The position numbers were made by a program, and so were the translations under genes. Under the pieces are notes generated by a model that did not search any database, was not told the DNA's origin, and was given only the letters and a program-made list of their open reading frames with translations. A stretch of DNA of 64,000 bases from Turneriella parva DSM 21527 (GTDB lineage: Bacteria; Spirochaetota; Leptospiria; Turneriellales; Turneriellaceae): contig NC_018020.1 of assembly GCF_000266885.1 (NCBI RefSeq), positions 806,001-870,000 on the forward strand, in the 5' to 3' direction. This document shows positions 26,687 through 35,304 of the stretch, piece after piece; the first letter of the stretch is position 1, and every line of letters starts with the position of its first letter.

Positions 26687-27310
26687 TTATGGCGCGGCCT
26701 TGATCTGTTCCCAGATTTCTTTGGCGCGCGCCAGAAACGCATTTTCTTCGTCCCGGCTGAACGGCCCCCACAAACCCTTCTGCATGCGGCGCGCGAGTTC
26801 GACATACTCGAGCGAACCTGCTATTGTATAGGCCGTGCGTGCTTTGTTCTCAAAAATGCGGATCGACGAACCATCGGGGGTCACGAGCGCCTGCGGCGGT
26901 ATTTTCGTACCGCCACGAATCATACAGCCTGCCGTAATCATCGCGCCGTCGCCGATCTGTGCATCGTCTAATATGACGCTGCCGATGCCTATGAGCACGC
27001 CCCTGCCGATCGTACAGCCATGAATCATGGCGTGGTGGCCCACGAGCGTATAGTCGCCGATCGTGATGCCGCGCTTCGAGTCGCTGTGCAGCGTCGAGTT
27101 ATCCTGAATATTGACGTAATTGCCCAGAACAAACGCGTTCATGTCGGCGCGCACCACGACTCCCGGCCAAAGCGAAGAGTTCTCACCCATCGTAATGTCG
27201 CCATAGACCGTCGCGCGTTCGTGAATGAATGCCGTGGGGTGAATCTTGTCGGCTGTATAGGGCAAGGCTTTCTTGCCGGGGCCTGTTTTGGTTTTTTTCG
27301 CTGTTGCCAT
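26687..27310 (-). CDS. Gamma-carbonic-anhydrase-like left-handed beta-helix protein
   Basis: 207 residues from ATG 27310. Hexapeptide-repeat beta-helix with the gamma-CA arrangement of metal histidines: HSD after NIQDNSTL, then GHHAMIHGC. The N-terminus has a short Lys-rich leader (MATAKKTKTGPGKK) and the C-terminus a helical extension. Members include carbonic anhydrases and many metal-binding proteins of unknown activity (YrdA/PaaY-like). It starts four bases after the stop of the TolB-like gene, so the two are an operon read leftward. Confidence 0.85.
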   Translation of the reverse strand: MATAKKTKTGPGKKALPYTADKIHPTAFIHERATVYGDITMGENSSLWPGVVVRADMNAFVLGNYVNIQDNSTLHSDSKRGITIGDYTLVGHHAMIHGCTIGRGVLIGIGSVILDDAQIGDGAMITAGCMIRGGTKIPPQALVTPDGSSIRIFENKARTAYTIAGSLEYVELARRMQKGLWGPFSRDEENAFLARAKEIWEQIKAAP

Positions 27311-27314
27311 TCTG

Positions 27315-28235
27315 TCAGGGCGCTGCCGTAAATTTTCTTTCGTATATCGCGTAATCGCCTTCGCGCTGGCTGATATAATAGAGCTTTTTGCTGCGCACAT
27401 CGACTACGGGAAAAAGGTCGTTGCCCGGCGAATGGGTAATCTGGTCGACCCGGTTCTTACCCAGCGAGACGGCATAGATATCGTTGTTGCCAGAAACATT
27501 CGAAACGGCGAAAATCAGCAGGCCCTGCACATCGGCGGTCGGCTGAAACGTGAAGCCACCCGGCCCGAATATCGGTGATATCTTCTGCGACGATCTCTCG
27601 AGCTGAAAGAGCGAGAACGAGCTGCCTGCGCGGTTCGAATAGAAAAACACATTTTGCCCGTTCGACGAATAGACCGGGCCAAAGTCAAAATTCTGCTCTG
27701 CCGTCAGCCGGGTCTCTTTTCCGGTAGCAAGCGCCATTTCATAGAGATTGTATTTATTTTCCCGTTTCGAATAGTAGATGAGGTTCTTGCCATCGGGTGA
27801 CAGCGAAGGAAACTCGCACCACACGCGGCGGTCGGTAATCTGCGTGACCGCCCCGTCGGCGAGGTTCACCTTTTTAATCGAGCCAGAACCCACTTCGTTG
27901 ATGAAAAAATATATTTCTTTGCCGTCGCGCGAGAACACGGGCTGCGTCTCGAGGTATTGCGTCTTCGTGACGGTGTTTTTTTCTTTGGTTTCCAGATTGT
28001 AGGTAACGATGTCTCCCTTCTGGTCGCGGTAATCTGAACTGAACGCGAGCAGCTTGCCGTCAGGTGAGACAGCGAGGGTCTGTAACTTACCATACTCGCC
28101 GAAAACGCGCACCGGCTCGCCAATCGTGAGCGCCGCGCCATGCAGTATCCAAAAAGCGGGCACGACCGCCAGGGCAAGCGCCAGCCCTGCAACGGCCAAG
28201 GGTCTCATTCTGCGTGGTCGGCGTGCCGGGGGCAT
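27315..28235 (-). CDS. TolB-like beta-propeller protein
   Basis: 306 residues with an uncleaved or Sec signal (MRPLAVAGLALALAVVPAFW) and five to six WD40/PD40-like blades of the pattern LSPDGKxLxYxS (AVSPDGKLLAFSS, FSRDGKEIYFF, LSPDGKNLIYYSK, YSSNGQNVFFYSN). TolB-type propellers sit in the periplasm and bind partner proteins such as Pal; no tol/pal genes are adjacent, so this is a family-level call. Second promoter-proximal gene of a leftward group followed by the gamma-CA-like gene. Confidence 0.8.
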   Translation of the reverse strand: MPPARRPRRMRPLAVAGLALALAVVPAFWILHGAALTIGEPVRVFGEYGKLQTLAVSPDGKLLAFSSDYRDQKGDIVTYNLETKEKNTVTKTQYLETQPVFSRDGKEIYFFINEVGSGSIKKVNLADGAVTQITDRRVWCEFPSLSPDGKNLIYYSKRENKYNLYEMALATGKETRLTAEQNFDFGPVYSSNGQNVFFYSNRAGSSFSLFQLERSSQKISPIFGPGGFTFQPTADVQGLLIFAVSNVSGNNDIYAVSLGKNRVDQITHSPGNDLFPVVDVRSKKLYYISQREGDYAIYERKFTAAP

Positions 28236-28256
28236 ACGCCAACCTACAGAAGCGGT

Positions 28257-29054
28257 TTAATTCAGCAAGCCTCTACTGAAGAGCCCCATAAGCCCGGGGG
28301 TGAGCCTACGCGCCAGATCGAGCACTTTCGATGTCGGCCCTGGCAGAATGAAGTCTGTTTTATTCGCAATTGCCTTGATCGTTTCTTTGATGACATTTTC
28401 GGGGGATTCAATCAGAAACTGCGGGTAATCGCTCACGTCAACATTGACGCCGAACCGTTCTGACTGCAGGATCGCTGTGCGTGTAAAAAACGGGTGCACA
28501 GTCGAAACGAAAATGCCCGACTTATGGTACTCTTCGCGAATCGCATCAGAGAAGCCCTTGATGCCGTGTTTTGAAGCCGTGTAGGGCGCGCCACCCGGCA
28601 GCGGCACAATGCCTGCCACCGATGAAATATTCACGATATGCCCGCTGCCGCGCGCCTTCATGTCGGGCAGAAAATAGTGGCAGATGCGCATCGGTGAAAT
28701 CAGGTTGATGTTCATGAGTTTTTCCCAGCGGTCGAGCGGCACGTCGCCGAAAGCCCCTGCCTGTGCAATGCCTGCATTGTTGATGATCATGTCTGGGCAG
28801 GGGGTGAACTTTTTTACATCCGCCAAAAATCGCTCGGTGCCTTCTTTGGTGCCAATGTCACCGGCGATCGTGCCGAGAACCTTGCCCTTGCCGCTATAGG
28901 TCTTGAAACGGCTTAGCGATTCGAGTTTGACATCGGCGAGAATGAGTTCGCCGCCGAGGTCTAAGAGCTGCGTGGCGAATTCGCTGCCGAGCCCGCCCGA
29001 CGCGCCGGTCAGCAGAATGGTTTTGCCTTCATAATAATGCATGGTGCGCAGCAT
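28257..29054 (-). CDS. Short-chain dehydrogenase/reductase
   Basis: 265 residues, classical SDR. Cofactor motif TGASGGLG (~16-23), NNAG (~93-96), catalytic Ser in NISSVAG and YTASK with the catalytic Tyr and Lys. The acidic residue after strand 2 (ILADVK) suggests NAD(H) preference. The C-terminal tail is helical and may associate with membranes. Substrate unknown. ATG 29054 is the first start, ATG 29042 the second; neither has a clear ribosome-binding site. It lies 21 bp upstream of the TolB-like gene on the same strand. Confidence 0.87.
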   Translation of the reverse strand: MLRTMHYYEGKTILLTGASGGLGSEFATQLLDLGGELILADVKLESLSRFKTYSGKGKVLGTIAGDIGTKEGTERFLADVKKFTPCPDMIINNAGIAQAGAFGDVPLDRWEKLMNINLISPMRICHYFLPDMKARGSGHIVNISSVAGIVPLPGGAPYTASKHGIKGFSDAIREEYHKSGIFVSTVHPFFTRTAILQSERFGVNVDVSDYPQFLIESPENVIKETIKAIANKTDFILPGPTSKVLDLARRLTPGLMGLFSRGLLN

Positions 29055-29141
29055 AAAAACTTGAACAGAGTGTCAATTATTTCGTAGCGCTTTCGACCAT
29101 TTGCGTTGACGTGCGACCATTATTTCTGTCGTTTCGGGTGA

Positions 29142-29435
29142 ATGCTCGCGCGATGCAGAATTATTCTCTTCACTGCCGGTTTTGCCGCTGGCCCTCTCTG
29201 CCTGCATGCTTTACCCGGGGGATTGCACACACAATCGACGCGGGGCACCGGCTATGACTCGGAGCCAAGGCCGCCGACTGACTGTATGCGCAGTAATCAA
29301 TGCGCAGCGGCAACCTATGGTCAAGAAAGCAAAAAAGAACGTAACCACCAAAAACTCTGCGCTGAAGCCCTGCGCGAACTCGACACGCGACCGCAGCCGG
29401 GCACGAACCTGAAGCTGAGTAGCTGTTACCGCTAA
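29142..29435 (+). CDS. Possible small secreted cysteine-containing protein
   Basis: 97 residues in an otherwise gene-free gap (29055-29447). The N-terminus looks like a signal peptide (MLARCRIILFTAGFAAGPLC), and the mature part has four regularly spaced cysteines (DC, QC, LC, SC) that could form two disulphides. No family recognised and no clear Shine-Dalgarno; a second reading frame in the same place contains a lipobox-like LSAC, so the frame choice is uncertain. Confidence 0.4.
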   Translation: MLARCRIILFTAGFAAGPLCLHALPGGLHTQSTRGTGYDSEPRPPTDCMRSNQCAAATYGQESKKERNHQKLCAEALRELDTRPQPGTNLKLSSCYR

Positions 29436-29447
29436 ACTCTTTACCGT

Positions 29448-30920
29448 GTGTCTCGAGCACTGTATGCTACTGCCGTGCATTCAGCTTTTGTCACTTACAT
29501 CAAGGGTCTTGGCGCGGTCTTTGCGGTGCTGCTGCGGCTCGCGGCCGCCGGATTGGCAAATTGGCTGAAAGCCCGAGCGGTCAGCATCGCCCTGGTTCTG
29601 GCAGGCGGTGTGCTCATCGCAAGCCTCGCGCACCATGTTATACCCTCGGCTCTCGGCAGTTGGTATGCGCACCTCGACGGCAATAAATCTTCATTGGCCT
29701 CATTCTGGCGCGGCTTCGATGCGGCTTGTGGCACGAATATCTGCCGCCATGTTTTTCCCTCGCCGATTCGCCACTATGAACTGCACGTCAAAGAAGAGGC
29801 AGGTTTTCAGAAGTATATTGCTGAATTGAAAACCGCTCAGGCCCGCCAGGCGGATCTCAAAAGTGCTGCGCCTGCGCAAAGATTCGTGCGCAATTTTTTA
29901 CCCTCGCGCGCGCAGGCGTACGCGGGACTCACCCGCGTGCGCGGGCCAGAAGAAGTCACGGCAATCTATCTCACAGGCACCTCGGCGCGCCCGGGCAAAG
30001 TCGACAAATACCTCGAGTTCACCAGAGCACAGGGCATGTCCGGCGTCTGCTTCGATATCAAAGACGTTTATGGCTTCGTGAACTATAAAAGCGAATTGCC
30101 AGAAGTGAAAATGACGCAGGGCAAGACGCAGCCACCGCTCGGCGATCTGGCACCGCTCGTGGCATATTACAAAAGCAAGAAGATCTACACCATCGCGCGT
30201 GTCGCTCTGTTTCAAGACGAGCTGCAGGCGGGCAAGTTTCCCGACCGGCAGATTAAACTGCAGGCAGGCGGCCCGCTCAGAACCAAGGGCCGAACCGTGT
30301 GGGTTGACCCCAACAAAAAGGCCGTGCAGGATTACAACCTCGCAATCATTCGCGAAGTGCTCGCCTCAGGCGTCGATGAAATTCAGCTCGATTATGTGCG
30401 CTACCCAGCCGAAGGCGACTGGAAAATCGCGGCCTACCACGACCTGGGTGATTTTTCTGAAAAGCCAAGAGTTATCACTCGCTTCTTGCAGCGCGTTCAC
30501 GCGCTCACGAGGTCTTATGGCGCCTACCTGTCGCTCGACGTTTTTGGCGTCGTCGCCTGGCAAGAGCCGCTCGATATCAAAAGCACAGGGCAGAACATGC
30601 ATATTCTCGGCCAGGCAACCGACGTGATCTCGCCGATGCTCTACCCCTCTCACTTCGGCTTCTCGTTCGGCGGGGTCAATAACCCGGCCGACAAACCGGC
30701 GCTCTTTCTCGAAGCGGGCGTAACCAAACTGCGCGAGATCAACAAAACACAGGTGATTCGTCCCTGGCTGCAGGCATTCAAGTGGCGCGTGAGCAACTAC
30801 ACCCCGCAGTACATCACCGAACAGATTCGCGGATCGAAAAAAGCCGGCGGCCAGGGTTACCTGCTCTGGAATGCAGGCAACATATATGAAAGATTCTCAG
30901 AACCTGTCCCCTCCCCCTAA
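29448..30920 (+). CDS. DUF4015 putative glycoside hydrolase
   Basis: 490 residues from GTG 29448 (GTG 29475 possible). One TM/signal helix (SIALVLAGGVLIASL, ~48-63) and a short linker precede a DUF4015 (GHL-type TIM-barrel) domain from ~165 to the end: AIYLTGTSARPGKVDKYLEF, CFDIKDVYGFVNY, EIQLDYVRYPAEG, SLDVFGVVAW, DVISPMLYPSHF. The family is predicted to hydrolyse extracytoplasmic glycans; acidic residues in DYVRYP and SLDVFG are likely catalytic. The last codons and stop lie inside a palindromic repeat element, so the natural C-terminus was probably altered. Confidence 0.82.
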   Translation: MSRALYATAVHSAFVTYIKGLGAVFAVLLRLAAAGLANWLKARAVSIALVLAGGVLIASLAHHVIPSALGSWYAHLDGNKSSLASFWRGFDAACGTNICRHVFPSPIRHYELHVKEEAGFQKYIAELKTAQARQADLKSAAPAQRFVRNFLPSRAQAYAGLTRVRGPEEVTAIYLTGTSARPGKVDKYLEFTRAQGMSGVCFDIKDVYGFVNYKSELPEVKMTQGKTQPPLGDLAPLVAYYKSKKIYTIARVALFQDELQAGKFPDRQIKLQAGGPLRTKGRTVWVDPNKKAVQDYNLAIIREVLASGVDEIQLDYVRYPAEGDWKIAAYHDLGDFSEKPRVITRFLQRVHALTRSYGAYLSLDVFGVVAWQEPLDIKSTGQNMHILGQATDVISPMLYPSHFGFSFGGVNNPADKPALFLEAGVTKLREINKTQVIRPWLQAFKWRVSNYTPQYITEQIRGSKKAGGQGYLLWNAGNIYERFSEPVPSP

Positions 30921-30970
30921 CCCCCTCCCCGCACGCGGGGAGGGGGATGCCGAAGGCAGGGGGTGGGGAC
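30906..30970. repeat. G/C-rich palindromic repeat element, copy 1
   Basis: 65 bp bounded by GTCCCC and GGGGAC, with a central hairpin (CCCCCTCCCCGC... GCGGGGAGGGGG) and the core ATGCCGAAGGCAGG. It supplies the stop codon of the DUF4015 gene (TAA 30918-30920) and ends five bases before the queA ATG, so its GGGGTGGGG run may act as that gene's ribosome-binding site. Confidence 0.8.
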
Positions 30971-30974
30971 ACGA

Positions 30975-32066
30975 ATGAAAGACTTCTGGCCAGAAGAGTA
31001 TGCCGATCTCAATTTCGATTTACCCGAAGAACTGATTGCAACACACCCGGTAGAACCCGCCGACCATGCGCGCCTCATGATAATCGATCGCGTGCGCGGT
31101 ACGATCACCCATTCGCGCTTTGATAAACTATCCGAGATTCTGCGCGCCGGCGATGCCATCTTCTACAATGCCACGCAGGTCGAAGCCCGGCGGGTATATC
31201 TGAAGAAACCCGATGCTGAGAAGACTTTTGAATGTGTATTTTTGAAGAGTGTCCCCCCTCCCGACCTCCCCCCGCTAGCGGGGGGAGGTGCCGAAGGCAG
31301 AGGGGGGACATGGCAAGTACTCATGCGAGGCATTCGTCGGCTCAAAGACGGCCAGGTGTTGCAGGCGGTGAAAGACCCTGCGTTTGAATTTCTGCTGCAC
31401 CGCGCAGACGACAAGATATTCGTCACCACGCATCGCCCGCTCGGCGCAGCAGACTTCGCGCGCATCGGTGAAATGCCGATACCTCCCTATATGCGGCGCG
31501 CGGCAACCGCCGACGAGGCCGACACTTACCAGAACTTCTTTAAGCACCAAATCGCAGAAAAAGAAAAAGTTCAAGGTTCAGCGGCTTCGCCGACTGCAGC
31601 GCTGCACTTCACCACAGGCCTGCACATGAAGCTGCGCGAACAGGGTGTGGATCTCTACCCGCTCTGCCTTGATATCGGCTACGGAACCTTCGCGCCCCTC
31701 ACAGCCGAAAATTTTTCACAGGGTGAACTGCACGCAGAACATTACTATATCCCCCCCCTGACTGCAGAGAAATTCGCCGGTGCAGTAACCGGCAGAAAGA
31801 TTGCGCTCGGCACGACTTCGCTGCGTTGCCTGATTTCGTACCAGCGCTCTGGTAAAGCCGAGGGCGAAACGGCGCTATTTGTGACGCCGCGCGATAATGT
31901 TTCAGGCATCGACGGACTCATCACCAACTTTCACCTGCCGCAGTCGAGCCTGCTTCTGCTCACCGCCGCAGTCTGCAGGCGCGAACTTTTGGCCCAGGCC
32001 TACCGCGCGGCCATTCGAGAGCGCTACCGGTTCTATTCGTATGGCGATGCCATGCTGATAATTTAG
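30975..32066 (+). CDS. queA: S-adenosylmethionine:tRNA ribosyltransferase-isomerase QueA
   Basis: 363 residues from ATG 30975. Converts preQ1 at tRNA position 34 to epoxyqueuosine using the ribosyl part of SAM. Family motifs: FDLPEELIATHPVEPADHARLM, ALHFTTGLHMKL, ERYRFYSYGDAMLI at the end, and ALGTTSLRCLISY. After FECVFLKS an extra ~19 residues (PPPDLPPLAGGGAEGRGG) are encoded by a 59-bp palindromic repeat inserted in frame; the sequence then resumes with the expected WQVLMRGIRRLKDGQ. The insertion falls in a surface loop of the small beta-barrel domain, so the enzyme may still work. Confidence 0.95.
   Translation: MKDFWPEEYADLNFDLPEELIATHPVEPADHARLMIIDRVRGTITHSRFDKLSEILRAGDAIFYNATQVEARRVYLKKPDAEKTFECVFLKSVPPPDLPPLAGGGAEGRGGTWQVLMRGIRRLKDGQVLQAVKDPAFEFLLHRADDKIFVTTHRPLGAADFARIGEMPIPPYMRRAATADEADTYQNFFKHQIAEKEKVQGSAASPTAALHFTTGLHMKLREQGVDLYPLCLDIGYGTFAPLTAENFSQGELHAEHYYIPPLTAEKFAGAVTGRKIALGTTSLRCLISYQRSGKAEGETALFVTPRDNVSGIDGLITNFHLPQSSLLLLTAAVCRRELLAQAYRAAIRERYRFYSYGDAMLII
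31251..31309. repeat. G/C-rich palindromic repeat element, copy 2, inside queA
   Basis: 59 bp bounded by GTCCCCCCT and AGGGGGGAC, central hairpin ACCTCCCCCCGC/GCGGGGGGAGGT and the shared core TGCCGAAGGCAG. Same family as the copy 280 bp upstream, but in the sense frame of queA with no stop, adding about 19 residues. Confidence 0.85.
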
Positions 32067-32103
32067 TTTCACGGACACTGCGCTTGCGCCCAGTATCCGC
32101 GGC

Positions 32104-32730
32104 ATGCTTCTGGCGCTCATCTATCTGCTGGCCGCAGACCCCATCAAGACGCCCAACCCCAACAAGGTTGCTGATTTCGCTGAGATCGAGTCGCGCATCT
32201 ACCGAGTCGAAATGCTCGAAAATTTCGAAGAGCGCGAAATTTCTGAAATTCTTTTGCCGCAAGAAAACCAGGCCGCGGTGCGCCTCGCGCGTGAGCTCAC
32301 GCCCCCGGTGAGCGAGTCGACGCAATACGCGAGCGTGCGCGTAGAAGGACCCGAAACGCGCCGCGTTCGGCTGCAGTTCAAAACACCCCGTGAGGTGAAA
32401 GGCTATTGCCGTGCATTCACCTTCTGGCTAAATGTTGAAAAGCCGCACGCGCGCCTGACTCTGATCGTCGAAGACAGCGACCAGGTGCGCCATTTCATTG
32501 ACAGCGGCGACCTGCAGTTTCGCGGCTGGCGCAAAATGCGCCTGCCCGTCGCGCAGCGCATTCGCCAGCACGACCTCTACCTTGGTGAAAAGTCGGCACT
32601 GAAGCTCATTGGGATAGAGATCGTCTTCTCAGCCAAATACACCAAAGGGAAACTACCGCTGATTCTCATCGACGAAATTGCCGCTGAGGTGAGAGACAAG
32701 TACCAACTGCCGCCTGAATTGAAGAAGTAG
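32104..32730 (+). CDS. FlaA-like flagellar filament outer-layer protein
   Basis: 208 residues with a short signal-like start (MLLALIYLLAADP). The C-terminal half matches the spirochaete FlaA pattern: a GW motif (FRGWRKMRLPVAQRIRQ) and a final segment LILIDEIAAEV in the place of the FlaA YFDQIKVL motif; the N-terminal part holds ENFEE as in FlaA. FlaA sheathes the periplasmic flagellar filament in spirochaetes. The protein is shorter and more divergent than canonical FlaA1/FlaA2, so it may be a paralogue with another role. Alone between queA and a convergent gene. Confidence 0.6.
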   Translation: MLLALIYLLAADPIKTPNPNKVADFAEIESRIYRVEMLENFEEREISEILLPQENQAAVRLARELTPPVSESTQYASVRVEGPETRRVRLQFKTPREVKGYCRAFTFWLNVEKPHARLTLIVEDSDQVRHFIDSGDLQFRGWRKMRLPVAQRIRQHDLYLGEKSALKLIGIEIVFSAKYTKGKLPLILIDEIAAEVRDKYQLPPELKK

Positions 32731-32739
32731 GCGCCCGCG

Positions 32740-33924
32740 TCAGCCACGCCTGTTCAAATATTCCACTGCCTTCTTCAGCCCCTCTAATGTCAGATCATAC
32801 ATCGGAAAAATCTCAGCGATGCTTGTGAGCGTCGATGCCGCAAACGGCGTACGCCATTCTTTTTCGCTCAGCGGGTTCAGCCAAACCGAATGCCTGAACC
32901 GAAGCCTCAGCGCGCGCAGGCGTTCGATTGAGGGTTCGTACTCTTCTTCACCGTAGTTGATGTTGCCGTAACGGCTGTAGAGTTCGCCGGGAGCCATGCT
33001 CGCATCACCAATGATGAGAACCCGCGTCGACGCGTCTTCTTTCAGAATCTGTGAGAGCTGAACCGCTTCGGTGCGCGTGTCGTCTTTATAGACATACCCG
33101 TAAATCGTGTTGTGGAAAAAGTACGTCTTGAGCGACTTGAGCTGCGCCGACATTTTCTGAAAGATGAGGCGTGTGAGTGGCACATGCTGCAGCATCGAAT
33201 GCCCGCCGTTGTCGATGAGCAAAATGACTCTCAGCTGGTCACGCAAGGGTTCGGTAAACACAAGCTCGATGTCACCTGTTCTGCCCGAACGGTAGACACT
33301 TTCGTGAACATCGAGCTCGGCTGCTGCACCATGCTTCTGCAGGTTCTTTAGCAGAGCCAGAGCCTGCCGCAAGTTATCATGACTCAAAGTCTGCCGCGAA
33401 GAATACGCGATGTGGCGTCGCTCGCCGATAACTTTTACCGCTGAGAAATTGCGGCTCTGGCCAAAAACCCGCACGCCATTCGCCGAATGTCCCGAATGCC
33501 CGAACGGTGAGTTGCCGCCAGTACCGACCCACTTGCTGCCGCCGTGGTGCTCTTTCATCTGTTCGCGCAGGGTTTCCCAAAACTTCTTCATCAGCGCGTC
33601 GATATCCATCTCGTGGTGGCGAAACGGCACCTCGCCGCGTTCGCGCGCCTCGCGCAGCCAGTCTCTGAACTGGCGGGTTTCGAGCAGTGCATAGTCGTCT
33701 TCGGCAACTGCGGGAATATTCATGTCATAAAAGTGATTCAGAAAGACGCGTTCAAAGGTATCAAGGTCTTCGCGCTTTTTGACGCACACAAGGCGCAGCA
33801 GCAAGAACAGGTCGTTGGTGTTTTGCAGCGGTACCTTTTCCGGTGCGCGGTAAAACTCGAGCACCTGGTCGGCGCCGATCGCGAGGCCAGCGTCGCGCAG
33901 GGAGTAGAAGAAGTTGAGAAACAT
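32740..33924 (-). CDS. VWA-domain protein, CoxE-like
   Basis: 394 residues. N-terminal helical CoxE-type region (~1-120; RDAGLAIGADQVLEFYRA), then a VWA domain with a degenerate MIDAS (LLIDNGGHSM) and a later VLIIGDASMAPGE strand, then NPLSEKEW. These proteins work with a MoxR AAA+ ATPase as a chaperone-like pair for maturation of metal-dependent or membrane complexes. The matching MoxR gene is on the same strand upstream but is separated from this one by a toxin-antitoxin gene and toxin fragment; normally the two are adjacent. Confidence 0.85.
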   Translation of the reverse strand: MFLNFFYSLRDAGLAIGADQVLEFYRAPEKVPLQNTNDLFLLLRLVCVKKREDLDTFERVFLNHFYDMNIPAVAEDDYALLETRQFRDWLREARERGEVPFRHHEMDIDALMKKFWETLREQMKEHHGGSKWVGTGGNSPFGHSGHSANGVRVFGQSRNFSAVKVIGERRHIAYSSRQTLSHDNLRQALALLKNLQKHGAAAELDVHESVYRSGRTGDIELVFTEPLRDQLRVILLIDNGGHSMLQHVPLTRLIFQKMSAQLKSLKTYFFHNTIYGYVYKDDTRTEAVQLSQILKEDASTRVLIIGDASMAPGELYSRYGNINYGEEEYEPSIERLRALRLRFRHSVWLNPLSEKEWRTPFAASTLTSIAEIFPMYDLTLEGLKKAVEYLNRRG

Positions 33925-33928
33925 GTGT

Positions 33929-34030
33929 TTAGGTTATCATCTCGTCACGATCCTGATAGGCGTGAGCTACCGCCTCGACGGCACTCTCTAGTTCTTCTTC
34001 GGCGCGATCACTGAGTACGATCTTCTTCAA
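33929..34030 (-). pseudogene. Truncated ParE/RelE-type toxin fragment
   Basis: A 33-codon frame (from TTG 34030, reading KKIVLSDRAEEELESAVEAVAHAY) overlaps the antitoxin's 3' end by 23 bases and stops five bases before the VWA gene. It resembles the N-terminal helices of ParE/RelE toxins but lacks the beta-sheet core and catalytic end, so it cannot be an active toxin. Confidence 0.5.
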
Positions 34031-34247
34031 GATGTCCGTATTTTTTTCTGAAATCTTCAAGGCTTACGAATTGGGTTTTCCCCTCGTCGAAACGGGCCGT
34101 TCTTTTCTTCATCTCTTCTTGCCAGTGGGCTTTCGTCTTTGGCGGAATTGTCTGGGTCTCGCGCCAAAGATACATTGCGAGCTCATTTTTTTCAGCCAGA
34201 TCAAGTTCTTTTGTGGCTTCCTGAATTCGTGCCAGAGCGCTGCTCAT
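34008..34247 (-). CDS. Antitoxin of the Unstab_antitox (addiction module) family
   Basis: 79 residues, helical and charged. The pattern LDLAEKNELAMYLWRE and the tail with W(8)-type spacing (HWQEEMKKRTARFDEGK, then the short LEDFRKKYG) match the RelB-like 'addiction module component' family that neutralises RelE/ParE toxins. The partner downstream is only a 33-codon stump, so the antitoxin is an orphan. It lies inside the MoxR-VWA operon on the same strand, 66 bp after moxR. Confidence 0.75.
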   Translation of the reverse strand: MSSALARIQEATKELDLAEKNELAMYLWRETQTIPPKTKAHWQEEMKKRTARFDEGKTQFVSLEDFRKKYGHLEEDRTQ

Positions 34248-34313
34248 AGTTCAGTATGAGCCGATTTATCCGGGCGGGCAAGCCTTTTTCTCCTCATGTG
34301 ATTCATGCTTAGC

Positions 34314-35171
34314 TTACTCTCCTTTGATTTTCCTTTGTCCCCGAAATGCCAGCAGGTCCGCCGCGCGTTTAAGCAAGATGCCCGGCAGTGGGGTGCGTTC
34401 GACCTCTTCGACGCTGTAGCCGCGCCGCCTGATGGCATCGATGTATTGTATGAGCTCGCTCGTCGCCGGCGCCTTCTCAAAGCAGCGTGACCTAAGTTCG
34501 TAAAAAATCCTCAACGCTGCTTCTAGCACCGGCCCTGAGAATTCAGGAAAATGGAGCGCGAGAATCTGTTTCATTTCGTCGACGGCGGGAAAGCTGATGT
34601 GATGGCAGAAGCAGCGGCGCAGAAACGGATCAGAAAGTTCGCGTTTCGCGTTTGAGGTGATAATGATAACCGGCTTCTGGGTCGCCTTAACGCGTGTGTT
34701 GGTTTCGCGAATCGTGAATTCAGAATCTTCGAGAACGTCGAGCAGGTTGTCTTGCACGTCTGACTCGGTCTTGTCGATTTCATCGAGCAGAAGCACCTTG
34801 CGCTTCTCTGAACGAAACGCGCGGCCGATCGGCCCCCAAATGATATAGTCGTCGAAGTTCTGCACGTTGCGCCCCGATTTCGCGTCGGGAAAACGTGAGT
34901 CATTGAGCCGCAGCACCGTGTCTTGCGTATAGCACGCCTCTTCGCCGCGAAACGTCGACTTCGCGCGCAAAATTTCCATTTCGAGACCGAGCGCTTCGGC
35001 AATTGCAAATGCAAGCTGCGTTTTGCCGGTGCCTGGCTCGCCGGTCAAGAGCAGCGGCTTTTCCATCGCGAGCGCCATGTTGACGATCTCTGCGAGCTCG
35101 TCTGAAATGTGGTATTTGCCGGTGCCGGTGAATTGCATGGGTTGAATTTTCACTTTTCGACGCTGCGCCAA
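34314..35171 (-). CDS. MoxR-family AAA+ ATPase
   Basis: 285 residues. Walker A GEPGTGKT (~43-50), Walker B LLLDEID (~128-134), sensor 1 ITSNAKREL and a sensor-2 arginine in DPFLRRCF. MoxR ATPases act with VWA-domain partners to mature or disassemble protein complexes; the CoxE-like VWA gene downstream is the likely partner. First gene of the leftward operon. Family call secure, target unknown. Confidence 0.9.
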   Translation of the reverse strand: MAQRRKVKIQPMQFTGTGKYHISDELAEIVNMALAMEKPLLLTGEPGTGKTQLAFAIAEALGLEMEILRAKSTFRGEEACYTQDTVLRLNDSRFPDAKSGRNVQNFDDYIIWGPIGRAFRSEKRKVLLLDEIDKTESDVQDNLLDVLEDSEFTIRETNTRVKATQKPVIIITSNAKRELSDPFLRRCFCHHISFPAVDEMKQILALHFPEFSGPVLEAALRIFYELRSRCFEKAPATSELIQYIDAIRRRGYSVEEVERTPLPGILLKRAADLLAFRGQRKIKGE

Positions 35172-35304
35172 GCCAAACGGGCTTTTGATTTTGCCATCAT
35201 GCAGAAAGACAAGGCGAAAATTGCGTTACTTGAAAAGCTGACAACAGCGAAAAAGAAAGTGAAGTAGCGGCAGCGCTATTTGATTTCAAAGCGCACACCC
35301 GACT

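Noticed and set aside
29182-29412. Alternative lipoprotein-like frame with LSAC motif
   Set aside because: Starts at TTG with no ribosome-binding site, the pre-lipobox region is too short, and the frame at 29142 fits better.
35200-35268. 22-codon frame MQKDKAKIALLEKLTTAKKK between moxR and DUF3592
   Set aside because: No Shine-Dalgarno and too short to support; could be a coiled micro-peptide but the evidence is inadequate.
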